A stretch of 64,000 nt of DNA. It comes from Semisulcospira habei (taxonomy: Eukaryota > Mollusca > Gastropoda > Semisulcospiridae). The notes beneath the pieces were generated by a model that was given only the letters and a program-made list of their open reading frames with translations, ran no database searches and had not been told where the DNA came from. The stretch spans positions 127,405,053-127,469,052 of the forward strand of contig BTPG01000007.1 of assembly GCA_036245525.1 (NCBI GenBank), in the 5' to 3' direction. Position numbers and translations under genes: made by a program. Positions 1-10,681 of this stretch are shown piece by piece (within the stretch, counting starts at the first letter, position 1; the number at the start of each line of letters is the position of its first letter).

Positions 1-275
1 AAATATAAAATTACGTATAAAAACAAATCAAAAAAAAAATCATGACAAATGACCTTTGACAAACCAATGACTGCGCTCCTAATAGAGCTCCGACGCATTG
101 GCAGATCTGCGAGGCTTTTTAAGTTTCTTCTATTTAGGACGATCTGCGAGGCTTTTTCAATAGTAGATAACATTAGAACTAGGTCAATGACAAAATGTAG
201 AGACCCTTGACAGCGAGGACAGCTCTCATATAGAAGAGACTTTGTGGGTTATGGTTCATCCCATCTTGTTCTTAT
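1..275. repeat. Dispersed repeat R1, copy 1
   Basis: This stretch is closely matched in the same orientation by 12505-12765, including a 'CTCATATAGAAGAGACTTTG' block and 'GGCAGATCTGCGAG'. Copy 1 carries an extra partial duplication of the 'GATCTGCGAGGCTTTTT' block. No coding capacity is seen and the family is not recognised. Confidence 0.6.
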
Positions 276-1180
276 TTTTACTTTCGCTAGATTAAAGGGA
301 GGCATTGAATTAGTGCGTTAACCAGCATTGTACCTCTTCTCAGTAATACCCGCATGATTTTTCATAAACGGTGTTTCCATAAGCCTGCTGTTCGTCCTGG
401 CTCTCGGGTTGGATTAGGTCAAATTGTGATCTGTAAGCCCTAGGAGTGAAAATCAGCTAGAAAATTGCAAAGTTTGATCCTCTGGTACGTAAAATGATAG
501 TACAGCGATGAGTGACGTACAACATCAAGCCGTCACTATGAACACGGCGTCGTGGGACTAACGATGCCATGACGTGAAGCTTGAAGTGACGTCATTTCGC
601 TGCTCGTGCTATTATTATTCTTCACAATAGCTATCGCTACGCCAGCCCACAGGCACAGAGCTTAATGGCGGAAATCGCCGTGTGTCCGTCTTTATTTCTG
701 GGTGCCAGTGTGTGTGGATCAGAGGATGGGTTAGGGTAGAAGGAGATGGATCAGAAGGATAAGCTTGAAAATATAAACAACTTTGGGCGGGGTCCCATCT
801 TGGTTTTCTTTTTTATTCGAATGTGATTGATGACATTACCTTTAACGTTGATATGACGAAACATGTTGAAATGACGAAATAAATGTCGTTTATATGAACA
901 GAATAGGCTGAAAGGAGAAACCATGTCATTCACAAGCTTCTTCGGTGCTAAACATAGGGTATATATTGTAATCTATGTGTAAAGTAACATAAGGTTTAAT
1001 GAATGTGATTTGTCCAAAAGTAACAGAAAAGAATGTATTGTTGTATTTTCATCTTAAATTTCATTATTCTACCACCATTTGCAGTCAAATATACATGTTA
1101 TGCAAATAAATGCCGAAATGCGTTAATTTGGGGGATCATATTAGGATGAAAAAGCTTCAGTTGTTAACTTGAGAAAAGAG
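276..1180. other. Unannotated AT-rich stretch
   Basis: No supported gene or recognisable repeat. The one short open frame on the minus strand (751-933) has no domain, start context or compositional support. Confidence 0.5.
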
Positions 1181-1335
1181 ATTTTTCTGACACTCAGTAT
1201 AAAGTGTGTAGTTCCCTTTTATTACAGTATTGTGCTACAGTTATTATAAACCAAAGAGTGTACGACTGTTTTATTTTTCTAGATGAGCTCGAGCTTGCAA
1301 AGATACTCGTAATAGAAAGGTCTGTCAATATTAGT
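1181..1335 (+). repeat. Dispersed repeat R2, copy 1
   Basis: Matches 10205-10335 in the same orientation (shared 'GACACTCAGTA', 'CCCTTTTATTACA', 'GAGCTCGAG' and 'CGTAATAGAAA' blocks). The two copies lie outside the arms of the inverted duplication and are direct, not inverted, so they are probably independent insertions or an older duplication. Confidence 0.5.
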
Positions 1336-1686
1336 CAGTCCAGTTTCCGTTATTTCTGCAATATTTATCTCTTGTTCCTGACTGAAATAAATAACAAAAT
1401 GCGTCTTTCATGATTAATAGGATGTGACGAACTCATTCAACTGTAAACATTTTCAACAGAGAAGTTTCTTTTTTTAATGCTGGCTACAGATGAAAATACA
1501 ACAATATATTCTTTTCGGTTAATTTTGACGATCAAATTCATTAAACATAATGCTACTTTAAACATAGATTACAAGATGTACCTTAAATGATTTATTTCAT
1601 CTTTACTGTCAAGTGTGCTATTATTATTATTGTCTTTAAAACTGATTAATCAAATTCAGATTGCTCCAATTGGTCAAAGAGATGGC

Positions 1687-1740
1687 TTAACTCATTCGAG
1701 ACGTGCCGCCTACGGATACGCAGCGATTCGCATACTGTTT
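1687..1740 (+). repeat. Half of a TTAA foldback element (H3 type)
   Basis: Begins TTAACTCATTCGAGACGTGC and continues with a GGATACGC block, as in the complete 81-bp foldback at 10682-10762. The second arm is not recognisable. Confidence 0.45.
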
Positions 1741-1869
1741 TCTGGGAAACGTGTTATTCAAAATCTGCTGTGGCCAGTGATAATGTGTACACACAACTGC
1801 GAAAATGACAGATCATTGTGTAAAATCACATAAATTAGTACTCACTTGTCTATGCGCACGTGTACACGC

Positions 1870-2090
1870 TTGCGTGCGTGCGTGACTTTGTGAGTGTGCG
1901 TGTGTGTGCTGCGTGCGTATGTGTGTGTGTGCGTGTGTGTGTGCGTGCGTGAGTGCGTGTGTATGTGCGTGCGTGCGTGTGTGCGTGCTTGTGTATGTGC
2001 GTGCGTGTGTGTGCTTATTTGTGTATGTGTGTGTGTATGTGTGTGTGTGTGTATGTGTGTGTGTGTGCGTGTGCGTGCGTGTGTGTGGTG
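1870..2090. repeat. Imperfect (TG)n microsatellite
   Basis: A ~220-bp run of TG, CG and TA alternations, followed by a poly-G run near 2114 and a short (GA)n run. It opens long apparent reading frames on both strands that are low-complexity artefacts. A (CA)n tract occupies the mirrored position at 10080-10190, just outside the other duplication arm. Confidence 0.9.
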
Positions 2091-2539
2091 TTCGAGAGAG
2101 ATACGGTTGCGGTGGGGGGGGGGGGGGATACAGAGAGAGAGAGAGAAATGACGAGAGCAGCAATTTGTTGACAGTCTACAGGACAACCAAAACTACAGAC
2201 AGAAAACAAGACCAGCATTAAATGCTTCAGTTTTATTTCATTTCCAGTTTACATCATCTTGGGGCAGTTCGGTATTCACTGACTTTATCTGAGTCACTGC
2301 TGCTCACCAGCATCATTAGTGTTGTAGAAGAGATTCGTGCTTGGCGGAGAGGAAAACAGATACCATTCATCCTGGGTGACACACTCCGTACATTGCTGCC
2401 ACTGAAACACACAACACATCCAGTGAGTACAAGGTCTTCAGCACGACGTCATCTCGACGATATTTTGCTTGCTGAGCATCTGTCACCATCACGCTGTTTA
2501 CAGCAGGAGAATGATACCGGTAAAGCCGTAAAGTAAATC

Positions 2540-2753
2540 TTAACTCATTCTACCCCAGACACACCACAGCAAGATAAGGATCGACCATGATAGTTCAAGG
2601 GTGATGCCAGAATAGCTTGGCGCCTATGGGCGCCAAGCTATTCAGGCATCACCCTTGAACTATCACGGTCGATTTGTGTCCTGCACTGCAATGCAGTCTT
2701 CAGAGGACAACGGCAACATTTGGGGATTTCGGTGATGGGGTAGAATGAGTTAA
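2540..2753 (+). mobile_element. TTAA-bounded foldback element, H1 type (copy 1)
   Basis: Flanked by TTAA at both ends, with terminal inverted repeat TTAACTCATTCTACCCC. The centre (2581-2672) is a near-perfect 44-bp-arm hairpin with one mismatch. The paralogous position in the right duplication arm (near 9525) lacks the element. A non-autonomous DNA transposon of piggyBac type is inferred from TTAA. Confidence 0.75.
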
Positions 2754-3038
2754 GTTGCTTACCATTAATAAGCAAGAGTGGTCTTCTACTGGAAGCATTG
2801 AATCCACTTGAGTTTCACAATAATGGTTGTCAACGATATAATATCAGATGAATTCTGTAGGAAATTCAAAAGTCTTTCACATTTCCGTAGGAAATTCAAT
2901 ACGTGCATGAAATTACGATACTTGGGATACTTACTATCATCTGACGTCAAAGAGTAAACTGGAGTTAGTTTTAGCCCACTGTATTACATTTCTTCTGCAG
3001 GCAAGCACCACATGCTTGTACCTTTCGTCAACTCGGTC

Positions 3039-3080
3039 CTGCAATTAAAAAAATAACAATATAAAAACCCTACATCCTAC
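3039..3080 (-). other. Possible 42-nt intron in the 3' UTR of peptide gene A
   Basis: Reading on the minus strand, CTG|GTAGGATG and a T-rich stretch ending TTAATTGCAG|GACC bound this segment. The right arm has the equivalent CTG|GTAAGATG ... TTATTGCAG (8806-8844, 39 nt). Splice-like ends are kept in both arms, but the length is below the usual animal minimum. Confidence 0.3.
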
Positions 3081-3120
3081 CAGTTCATTTTCGTAGCTAT
3101 TGCCGTTCGCACTCAGGTAT

Positions 3121-3339
3121 CTAGGCCGGAGGTGGGGGTGGGGATCCGCGTGGTGGTGGCGGTGACCCTCCTTCGCCCTCAGCGAATTGGCCCTCAGGTG
3201 GTGGGGATCCGCCAAGAGGTGGGGGTGGGGATCCTTCTGGGGGTGGCGGTGGCTGCCGTCCGCCTTGGCGTTGGCGCGCGCCCTCAACGACGGAGGCAAT
3301 GGTCACAGCGACCAGCAGCAGAACGATTGTCGTCTTCAT
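3121..3339 (-). CDS. Secreted proline/glycine-rich 72-residue peptide, copy A
   Basis: A complete small reading frame. Residues 1-20 form a clear signal peptide (MKTTIVLLL start, hydrophobic core, small residues before ARQRQ). The mature part is about 52 residues made of PPPPEGS / PPPPxGGS-like blocks separated by an acidic EGQFAEGEGG linker, ending PPPPPA. There is no cysteine. It differs from copy B (8547-8765) at seven nucleotides: four silent, and three giving V10I, L42F and R64G. The gene has a TATA box (4145-4152), a noncoding first exon ending at 4077 with a GAG|GTGAGT donor, and an acceptor before 3357. Export is inferred; the function (for example antimicrobial, mucus or matrix) is unknown and no family is recognised. 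The opposite-strand frame over it is a shadow. Confidence 0.72.
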   Translation of the reverse strand: MKTTIVLLLVAVTIASVVEGARQRQGGRQPPPPPEGSPPPPLGGSPPPEGQFAEGEGGSPPPPRGSPPPPPA

Positions 3340-4076
3340 TCTTGTGTCTCACCCTGCCTGCACATATTACAAGAAAATGTGTCGTCATTGTAAACCATTT
3401 CTTTCAATTGCATGGCTGTTGTGTTACACCGAAAGCTGACTGTTTTCGTGGTTGTTTCGTTCGGGTTAAACACTGAACCATAATGTCATAATCCAAAACG
3501 TCTGCGACTGACTTAGCCTCTGAAAACTGCATTTTCAGTCCAGGAAACAGATTTTCCATGATAGTTCAAGGTGGTGCTAGTATAGTCTGGCGCTTAATGA
3601 GAGGCTGCAGGCTTTTCTGGCACCACCATTGAACATGTTAACATTACCGTTAAAACATTGTGTCAATCCAAAGTTCCACTCTAATATTTAATTCCTGGCC
3701 AGTTATCTAGTACAATGGTACAACAATAATTCAGCCCTGACACACACGATCGGGAGATAGATTGACCACAGCAGTTCAAATGTAGTACTTGACTCAGGTT
3801 GTCGTCCAGATGACACGCAATATAGGGAGATATATTCCGCGGCAGGTCAAGGGTAATAATACCTATCATGGTCGACGCATCTTTTCCGACCGTTTCGAAG
3901 TCATGAGAAACCGGTTACAGAATTTTAATTTTCACAGCTCGGCATTACGGCCAATTTTCGTTGAATATTAAGCTAAATAGCAAAGCATATCAAAATCAAG
4001 CCACACTGCTTTCAGAAATTCTTTGAAACTATTTAACTTAAAAAAGCAAGCAACAAAAGGCTGATTTTCTACTCAC

Positions 4077-4122
4077 CTCAGTAAATCTGAAGAGCCTTGC
4101 GTGTTGAGAGGAGATGGTTGGT
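4077..4122 (-). other. Noncoding first exon of peptide gene A
   Basis: Begins about 30 bp downstream of the TATA box and ends at a consensus GAG|GTGAGT donor. The intron runs to the CAG acceptor before 3357 (about 719 nt). The same exon is conserved in the other arm at about 7711-7756. Confidence 0.5.
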
Positions 4123-4144
4123 GAAAACACTAACTTTACCACAC

Positions 4145-4152
4145 TTTATATA
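4145..4152 (-). promoter_or_regulatory. TATA box of peptide gene A
   Basis: TATATAAA on the minus strand, about 75 bp upstream of the inferred splice donor. The mirrored position in the other arm keeps TATATAA (7681-7687). Confidence 0.55.
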
Positions 4153-4454
4153 GTGTACGCACGCCCACTTACGCCATCAATTAGACACGAACAATGAAAA
4201 CAATCTGACCAGCTGCCTGTTTGAATACAATACCTCTTTGTGTACTAGTGTGTGATCTGAGCCCTTATAACTTAACTCTTTCGAGACGTGCCGCAGCCGG
4301 ATTCCGGATGCGACGCGTCTGGAAAGTGTTAAGGCAGGAAGGTTTATATCATCGCAGCACACATTTACAGAAACAGGTGTAATGTTTCATGATTAGCCCA
4401 CGGATTTTTTTAAATTTTCAATAGCGTTATTGTTTGAACCTGTTGCGCAATTAA

Positions 4455-5160
4455 AAATTGAGAAGAATGGCAAAGCCCTTCAGACTCGTGCTCATGACCA
4501 TTCCACATAATTAATCTGACCTTTATGACCTTGGCCTTTCTGACAGTTCACTGAAATGATGAAGGTTTCATGTGTCCTAACGTGAGTATATGGTTGGCTT
4601 TTGTATCTGCGAAAATCGTGTTTTCTCACAATTCATATCACATTTTGTCAACCTCTTGTGACCCTTGAATATTCCGAGGCGTCAACCAAATTGGTAAGCA
4701 TAGGAAGGTTTTATTATCAGCTACCTGTGTGCCAATGTTGATTGAAATGTTAACGAAAAACGCTGATTAAGACATTTTTCACACATTTGCAGCTCTTTTG
4801 TAACTCTTGACCTTTCCAAGACTCATCCAAATCAGCATAGGAGGTATCTTCGTCCCTTGACCCTTGACCTTACCGATGCGCTCATTTGAAATTGTGAATT
4901 GTATTTGAGAGGGAAAAAATCTGTTAAAATTGGGTGTATTTCTTGATCTTTTGTGACCCTTGACTTTTCCGAGAGTTCATCCAAATTGGTATGCTTATAA
5001 AGGACTTTCCATTAGGTTTATTTGCACCAAGTTTGCATTGTCACTGAAATTATGTTTAGAAAGGTCATGGCACAAAATATCTCTGGGCCAAGATTGAAGA
5101 CGGACGAACACTGGCACATTACATAGGGGCACTTTTGCTATTGCACGTGAGCCAAATATC
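4455..5160 (+). mobile_element. Pearl-like element PL1
   Basis: Starts with the family head (GAATGGCAAAGCCCTT, CTCATGACC) and ends with the family tail (ACTTTTGCTATTGCACGTGA, GCC). Between them are ~165-bp units carrying GACCCTTGACCTTTCC and a TTTGAAGTTGTGAATAG-like block. Confidence 0.7.
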
Positions 5161-5680
5161 TGTCTCCAAAATTAATGTGCTTCTTCCCGCGTGCAAATAT
5201 AGTTTAACTGTTTTAAAGGCAGTGGCATGAAATAATGTCCCCCAAATAATCGCGGCTCACTGCTTGATAACCCTGTTTGCCCCAGGCACACAAAAAAAAA
5301 AGGCCAACAAGAGGCCTAGATCTGTGGGGCCCTGCGCGGGGACGGATCTGGCTGAGTAGGGGGACCAGGGGATTCAGAACTCCCTCTTCTTTCTGGACTA
5401 AACAAGATAACGTTCCCTTTGGCGAGTCTGTAATCACCCACCATCTCTTAGTAGTTTGTGTAGGTTCTTTTGCAGCAGAAAGATTTTCTTTTCTTCCTCC
5501 CCTCACCTTATGACTCGGGCTAGATGTCCTGAACAAACTTTTAACCCCCCCCCCCCCCCCACCTCTTCTCCCACACACTACACCACCCTATCACTCGAGA
5601 GATAACTGATCCGCCCTTACATAAAGACATAGTATCACTCTTGAATTTGGATGTGGAAAGTGTTAATGAGGTACATAAAC

Positions 5681-5753
<73 letters not shown>

Positions 5754-6659
5754 TGGTGTGTGTGTGTGTATGTGTGTTTGTGTGTGTGTGTGTGCTTGTG
5801 TATATGTGCTGTGCATGCGTCATGCACCTTTGTAATATTGCCATTTTTTAAAAATATAAAGTAAAAATCCGAATTTGGTAATTTCAGATTAGTAACATCT
5901 GTTGAAGACAAGCAAGTAGTTCAGAGTTTCCTTAACCTACATGCTTGTACAGGTGTGTCGTCAGAATGTACATAATGTAATGTTTTATAACTGCTCCGAG
6001 CAGTTAAATTATTATTGTTGTGTTCACAACCGGTGTAGATTATATATATTATTAACACCCGTGGACAAAACACACATCACACAGAGTAAAGGTTAATGTT
6101 TACGTGTATCAATTTCTCTTCAAGTGCCAACTGTGGTTTTTGACAGGTACAACGTTAGATTCTCTGAACGTTTTGTACGAACACCCTTCACAGCAATAAA
6201 CTCAACCTTACACGACCCAGCCAGCAAAGGTTATCGGGCTCACGACGGCGACAGTGCGCCCGCGCACGGTTGTACACAGGCCCACTGCGTCCGTCGTGAG
6301 CCCGCAGACGTTTTACTACTGGGGGGAGGCCGTCTTCCTCATTCATGTCTAACGCACTACAGCACACAGCAGGTGACAAACAACCACGACAGTTCAAGGG
6401 CAGTGTCTGATTAGCATAGCTTGAACTATCATGTACGATCCAGCTCCTGCAACAGGTGTGAAGTCGGTGGAAGACATCTCCCAGATCTGTGCCTTAGAGT
6501 TTGATGCAAACACCCACAGGTTCACAAACGCGTGGCCACATTCATAAATGCAGGAGTTCTTCACAAAGCAGTTGAAGTTACTGAAAAATGAGACACGGCA
6601 ACCACGAACACCATGTCTCACTCCCTACCCTCCCACTCTCCCCTCCTTCTCTCCCCCCC

Positions 6660-6692
<33 letters not shown>

Positions 6693-6729
6693 CATTTGAC
6701 GCTAAAATGGTAAAACTAATACCTAAGCA
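5161..6729. other. Spacer between the duplication arms
   Basis: No gene is supported. It holds a poly-C run (about 5544-5561), a long pure (TG)n tract (5686-5752) with an imperfect extension to 5800, a GC-rich palindromic patch near 6235-6310 (CGGGCTCACGACGG ... CCGTCGTGAGCCCG), an H1-type hairpin fragment near 6375-6440, and a ~30-nt poly-C run near 6660-6690. Apparent frames rich in His-Thr or Val-Cys are microsatellite artefacts. Confidence 0.6.
5686..5800. repeat. (TG)n microsatellite
   Basis: Pure TG dinucleotides for about 66 bp, then an imperfect extension. Confidence 0.95.
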
Positions 6730-7432
6730 TTCTAATTAGGATGACCCTCGGGAAGGTCAAGGCTAACAAAAGATCGGGTTGATGTAAAAAATTAAAAATT
6801 TAAAAATTAACAAACAAAAAAAAAATTAACAAAAATAGTCTCCTCTCCCTCCTTTCGCATTTGACGCTAAAATGCACTCAAACCCTCTACCTCAACTGCA
6901 CCTGTGGAAAGGATAATAACTCCTAAGTAAACTCATTTGGATGACCCCACCGAAAGGTCAAGGGTCACAAAAGATCAAGAAATATTTCGAAAATTGCCAC
7001 TTTTGACATTTTTTTTTTAATAATCAAATACTATTCACAACTTCAAACCCAAACTCGGCACAGAGTTACTCCTTATGCTTACTAATTCGGATGACGCCTG
7101 GGAAAGGTCAAGGGTTACACAAGTGAAAAACGATATTAACCTCGCTTTCGCAAAAATTCCAATCAAATTTGTCACAAAAGGTAGGTGATGACAAGTCCTT
7201 CCTCCTAATTTGGTTGACCCCTCAGAATAGTCAAGGGTCACGGGAGGTTGACAAAGTTCGATTTACATTTTTCACGATTTTTGCAAGCACAAAAGCCAAC
7301 TCATTATTTACGTTAATACACATGACACCTTAATCATTTCAGTGACCTGTCAGAAAGTCAAGGTCACAAAGGTCAGATAAGTTATGTGAAAAGGTCATGC
7401 GCACTACCCTTCAGGGCTTTGTCATTCTTCTC
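6730..7432 (-). mobile_element. Pearl-like element PL2 (inverted, truncated)
   Basis: The only clear minus-orientation copy of the family in the window. It ends at 7432 with the reverse complement of the family head, at the same junction with the duplication arm as PL1, so it came with the inverted duplication. Its tail end is lost next to the poly-C tract. Confidence 0.65.
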
Positions 7433-7680
7433 AATCTTCAATGTCGCAAACGTTTTAAACAATAGCGCTATTGAAGATTAAAAATCCGTGGCCTAATCAT
7501 GAAAAATTACATCTGTTTTTCTGTAAATGTGTGCTGTTATGATTTAAACTTTACTGCCTTAAGTTATGAGGGCTCAGATCACACACCAGTACACAAAGAG
7601 GTATTGTTTTCAAGCAGACACCTCGTCAGATTGTTTTCATTTTCGTGTCTAATTGATGGCGTAAGTGGGCGTACGTACAC

Positions 7681-7687
7681 TATATAA
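7681..7687 (+). promoter_or_regulatory. TATA box of peptide gene B
   Basis: TATATAA, followed about 30 bp later by the inferred start of the noncoding first exon. Matches the mirrored site in copy A. Confidence 0.55.
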
Positions 7688-7710
7688 CGTGTGGTAAAGT
7701 TAGTGTTTTC

Positions 7711-7756
7711 ACCAACCATCTCCTCTCAACACGCAAGGCTCTTCAGATTTACTGAG
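7711..7756 (+). other. Noncoding first exon of peptide gene B
   Basis: Ends at GAG|GTGAGT. The intron is about 772 nt and ends at the CAG acceptor before 8529. Exon boundaries are inferred from consensus signals kept in both arms. Confidence 0.5.
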
Positions 7757-8546
7757 GTGAGTAGAAAATCAGGCTTTTGTTGCTTTCTTTTATTTAAATA
7801 TTTTCAAAGAATTTCTGAAAGTAGGTGGCTTGATTTTGTTATGCTTCAACATTTAGGTTAATGTTCAACGAAACCTGGCCGTAATGCCGAATGTTGAACG
7901 TCAAAATTCTGTAGCTGTTTTGTCTTCAATTCGAAACAGTCGCAATAGATAAGTGGAACATGATAGTTCAAGGGTGTGACAACTAAACACGTATTACACT
8001 TGACCTGCCGCGGTCTATCTATCTCCCGATATTGTGTGTCATCTGGATGACAACCAATCAAATACTACATTTGAACTGTCGTGGTCAATCTGTCTCCCGA
8101 TGTTGTGTGTCATCTGGACGACAGCCAATCAAGTACTACATTTGAACTGTCGTGGTCAATCTATCTCCCGATGTTGTGTGTCAGGGCTGAATTATTGTAG
8201 TACCATTGTACGAGATAACTGGCCAGGAATTAAATATAAGTGTGGCTCTTTGGATTCACACAATGTTTTCAACGGTAACGTTAAAATGTTCAATGGTGGT
8301 GCCAGAAAAGCTTGAACCACCCGTGACCTTTCATGGTTGATCTGTTTCCTTAACCGAAATGCAGCGTTCAGAGGCAAATCACAGACTTTCGGATTATAAC
8401 ATTATGGTTCAGTGTTTAACCCCAACGGAACCACCAAGCAAACAGTCAGCTTTCTGTGCAATACATCAGCCATATAACTGATGAATAAATAGTTTACAAT
8501 GACGACACATTTCCTTGTATATGTGCAGGCAGGGTGAGACACAATA

Positions 8547-8765
8547 ATGAAGACCACAATCGTTCTGCTGCTGATCGCTGTGACCATTGCCTCGGTCGTG
8601 GAGGGCGCGCGCCAACGCCAGGGCGGACGGCAGCCACCGCCACCCCCAGAAGGATCCCCACCCCCACCTTTTGGCGGATCCCCACCACCTGAGGGCCAAT
8701 TCGCTGAGGGCGAAGGAGGGTCACCGCCACCACCAGGCGGATCCCCACCCCCACCTCCGGCCTAG
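8547..8765 (+). CDS. Secreted proline/glycine-rich 72-residue peptide, copy B
   Basis: Complete copy: signal peptide at residues 1-20 ending VVEG, then a mature proline-rich region with repeated PPPP(E/F)GS-type blocks around an EGQFAEGEGG linker. No cysteines and no dibasic cleavage sites are visible. The ATG lies 18 nt after the splice acceptor, with no upstream ATG between acceptor and start. A canonical AATAAA follows at 8896-8901; copy A has the altered AATACA, so copy B may be the better-expressed paralogue (inference). Only 3 of 72 residues differ from copy A. The low-complexity repeat could itself be favoured by gene conversion, so conservation does not prove selection. Function unknown. 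Confidence 0.75.
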   Translation: MKTTIVLLLIAVTIASVVEGARQRQGGRQPPPPPEGSPPPPFGGSPPPEGQFAEGEGGSPPPPGGSPPPPPA

Positions 8766-8895
8766 ATACCTGAGTGCGAACGGCAATAGCTACGACAATA
8801 AACTGGTAAGATGTACGGTTTTTATATTGTTATTTTTATTGCAGGAGAGCTGACTAACGGTACAAGCACGTGGTGACTGCCTGCACGAGAACTGT

Positions 8896-8901
8896 AATAA
8901 A
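8896..8901 (+). promoter_or_regulatory. Polyadenylation signal of peptide gene B
   Basis: AATAAA about 130 bp after the stop codon. The equivalent in copy A reads AATACA. Confidence 0.5.
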
Positions 8902-9099
8902 GTGAGCTAAAACTAACTCCAGTTTTCACTTCGACGTCAGATGCTAGTTAGTATCCCAAATATCGTAATTTTATTCGTATATTGAATTTCCTACAGAAAT
9001 GTGGAAGACTTTTGAATTTCCTACAGAATTCATCTAATATTATCTCGTTGACAACATTATTGTGAAACTCAAGTGGATTCACTGTTTCCAGTAGAAGAC

Positions 9100-9492
9100 A
9101 CCCCACCCGGGTCTGCCCTGGGGGACTTGGGTGGGGTTAGGTATTTTTTAGTTCCCACGGTCACCCTGGTCAGCCCCACAGGGTGCGTTTTTCTCTCTAT
9201 TCTGGGGCATGTGTTTCTGTCTACCCTTTGTCCATTCACCTGTATTTGCCTTTTTAAAACTCTCCCTACTGTCTGCACTGCCTGTAGCTCTTGATATTGG
9301 ATGTGTGTTGCTAAATGGTCTTAGCTTATTTAGGCCCCATGTGATAGGTTTATTTAACGTATTTGACCGGCTGGCGACATACATTCAATTTTCTGTTTTT
9401 TTTTTTTTTTTTTTTTCACAAGCAGTGCAGGCACGTCCTGAGAAAGCCTTGTTGCTGTCGGGACGTTAAGCAATGTACAAACAATCAATCAA
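9100..9492 (+). mobile_element. SINE-like element S1
   Basis: A ~390-bp unit starting CCCACCCGGGTCTGCC and ending in an (ATCA)n-like tail. It is flanked by the 13-bp duplication TCCAGTAGAAGAC (9087-9099 and 9493-9505). Poly-T length varies among copies. No tRNA-type A or B box is obvious. Confidence 0.85.
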
Positions 9493-10019
9493 TCCAGTAG
9501 AAGACTATTCTTGAGTATTTATGGTAAGCAACTCGAGTATACTTTACGGCTTTACCGGTATCATTTTCCTGCTGTAAACACGTTCTGGTGACGAATGCTC
9601 GGCAAGCAAAATGTCGTCGGGGTGACGTTGTGCTAAAGACCTTGTACTCACTATATTTGTTATTTGTTTCAGGGGCAGCAATGTACGGATTGCATTACAG
9701 AGGCTGTTTTCCTCTCTGCCCAGCACGAATCTCTTGTACAACACTAATGATGCTGGTGCGCAGCAGTGACTCAGACACAGTCAGTGAATACCGAACTGCC
9801 CGACGATGATTATCCTGGAGATAAAATAAATCTGAAGCATTTAATGTTGGTCTTGTCTTTCTGTCTGTAGTTTTGGTGTCCTGTCCTTTAGACTTGTCAA
9901 CAAATTACTACTCTCGTCATTTCTCTCTCTATTCTATCTCTCTACCCCAAACCTCTCTCTGTCAATCTCTCGAAAACCACACTCACGCACACATCCTTTC
10001 TATCTTTTTTCCCCACCCG

Positions 10020-10027
10020 CCACCCCA

Positions 10028-10058
<31 letters not shown>

Positions 10059-10190
10059 CAACACCAGATTACACACGCACGCGCGCACACACACACACAC
10101 AGAACCAAACACACACGCATGTACACATACACATTCACCCACCCACCCACGCTCACACACAGACAAACACACACGCACAAACGCACAAAA
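10020..10190. repeat. (CT)n and (CA)n microsatellites
   Basis: A CT run near 10035-10060, then interrupted CA repeats. The frames read across it are artefacts. Confidence 0.9.
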
Positions 10191-10204
10191 TAGATTTTTT
10201 TGTC

Positions 10205-10335
10205 ACTTTTAGACACTCAGTAAAAAAAATGTATAGGTCCCTTTTATTACATTATTGTGCTAGTTATTAATGCCAATGAGTGTACGAGCTCGAGTTTGTG
10301 TTTGAAATTGCAGTGACACGCGTAATAGAAAAGCC
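10205..10335 (+). repeat. Dispersed repeat R2, copy 2
   Basis: Direct match of 1181-1335 with several indels. Confidence 0.5.
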
Positions 10336-10681
10336 CTCTCTGCCGCCGGGCACGGCATTGTTCGGAGACACTTCCGGCCACATGAACGAGGCCACCACAG
10401 GCGGATGCCAGCGTCGGTCCGGTTAATTTCTCCCTCTGCCCTTCATGCTCGGCTTCACAGTCAACAGAAGGAGTATAGGCGGCAGTTGGGCCCACCGGTC
10501 GGGCGCGGCAAGCAGGCGGAGACACAACAGCCATCGCGGAACAGAGAAACTGAGGGAAAAGCGCCCAGCCCTCTCTGTTCCTCGGTTTGGCGCAGACGGC
10601 ACACGCACATCCAGCCTAAACTTCGCGTCTCTCCTAGCCCAGTCAATCTGGTACGGCGTGCGTATCCAGTCCCAGCCAGTC
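10336..10681. other. GC-richer stretch without a supported gene
   Basis: Overlapping open frames occur on both strands (the longest, minus strand 10461-10976, is 171 codons), but they run through the foldback element at 10682-10762 and show no domain. GC content is higher than in the surroundings; a promoter or CpG-rich upstream region is possible. Confidence 0.4.

Larger units (their letters stand above)
2156..4460. repeat. Inverted duplication, left arm
   Basis: This arm is the reverse complement of about 7430-9910. Matching landmarks are 'ACTACAGACAGAAA' at the outer edge, the peptide gene, its TATA box and first exon, and the 'GAGAAGAATGGCAAAGCCC' junction with a Pearl-like repeat. Coding sequence is about 97% identical between arms, while intron and flanks are visibly more diverged. 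This argues for an old duplication rather than an assembly fold-over. The left arm alone carries the TTAA element at 2540-2753. Confidence 0.85.
7430..9910. repeat. Inverted duplication, right arm
   Basis: Reverse complement of 2156-4460. This arm alone carries a SINE insertion (9100-9492 plus target duplication). The left arm has an uninterrupted match at that point ('GTCTTCTACTGGAAGC' near 2793). Confidence 0.85.

Noticed and set aside
1813..2221. Long overlapping frames rich in His-Thr or Cys-Val on both strands
   Set aside because: They follow the (TG)n microsatellite; no start context or domain. The same applies to 5541-5911, 9873-10193, 19234-19431, 19497-19682 and 62253-62492.
3132..3476. 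114-codon plus-strand frame opposite peptide gene A, and 8494-8754 opposite copy B
   Set aside because: Shadow frames of the GC-rich proline-coding sequence. They lack a signal peptide, and the sense frame has the promoter and splice evidence.
2156..9910. Assembly artefact (fold-back of one read) as the explanation for the inverted arms
   Set aside because: The arms differ by substitutions, indels and independent transposon insertions with their own target duplications, so both are real loci.
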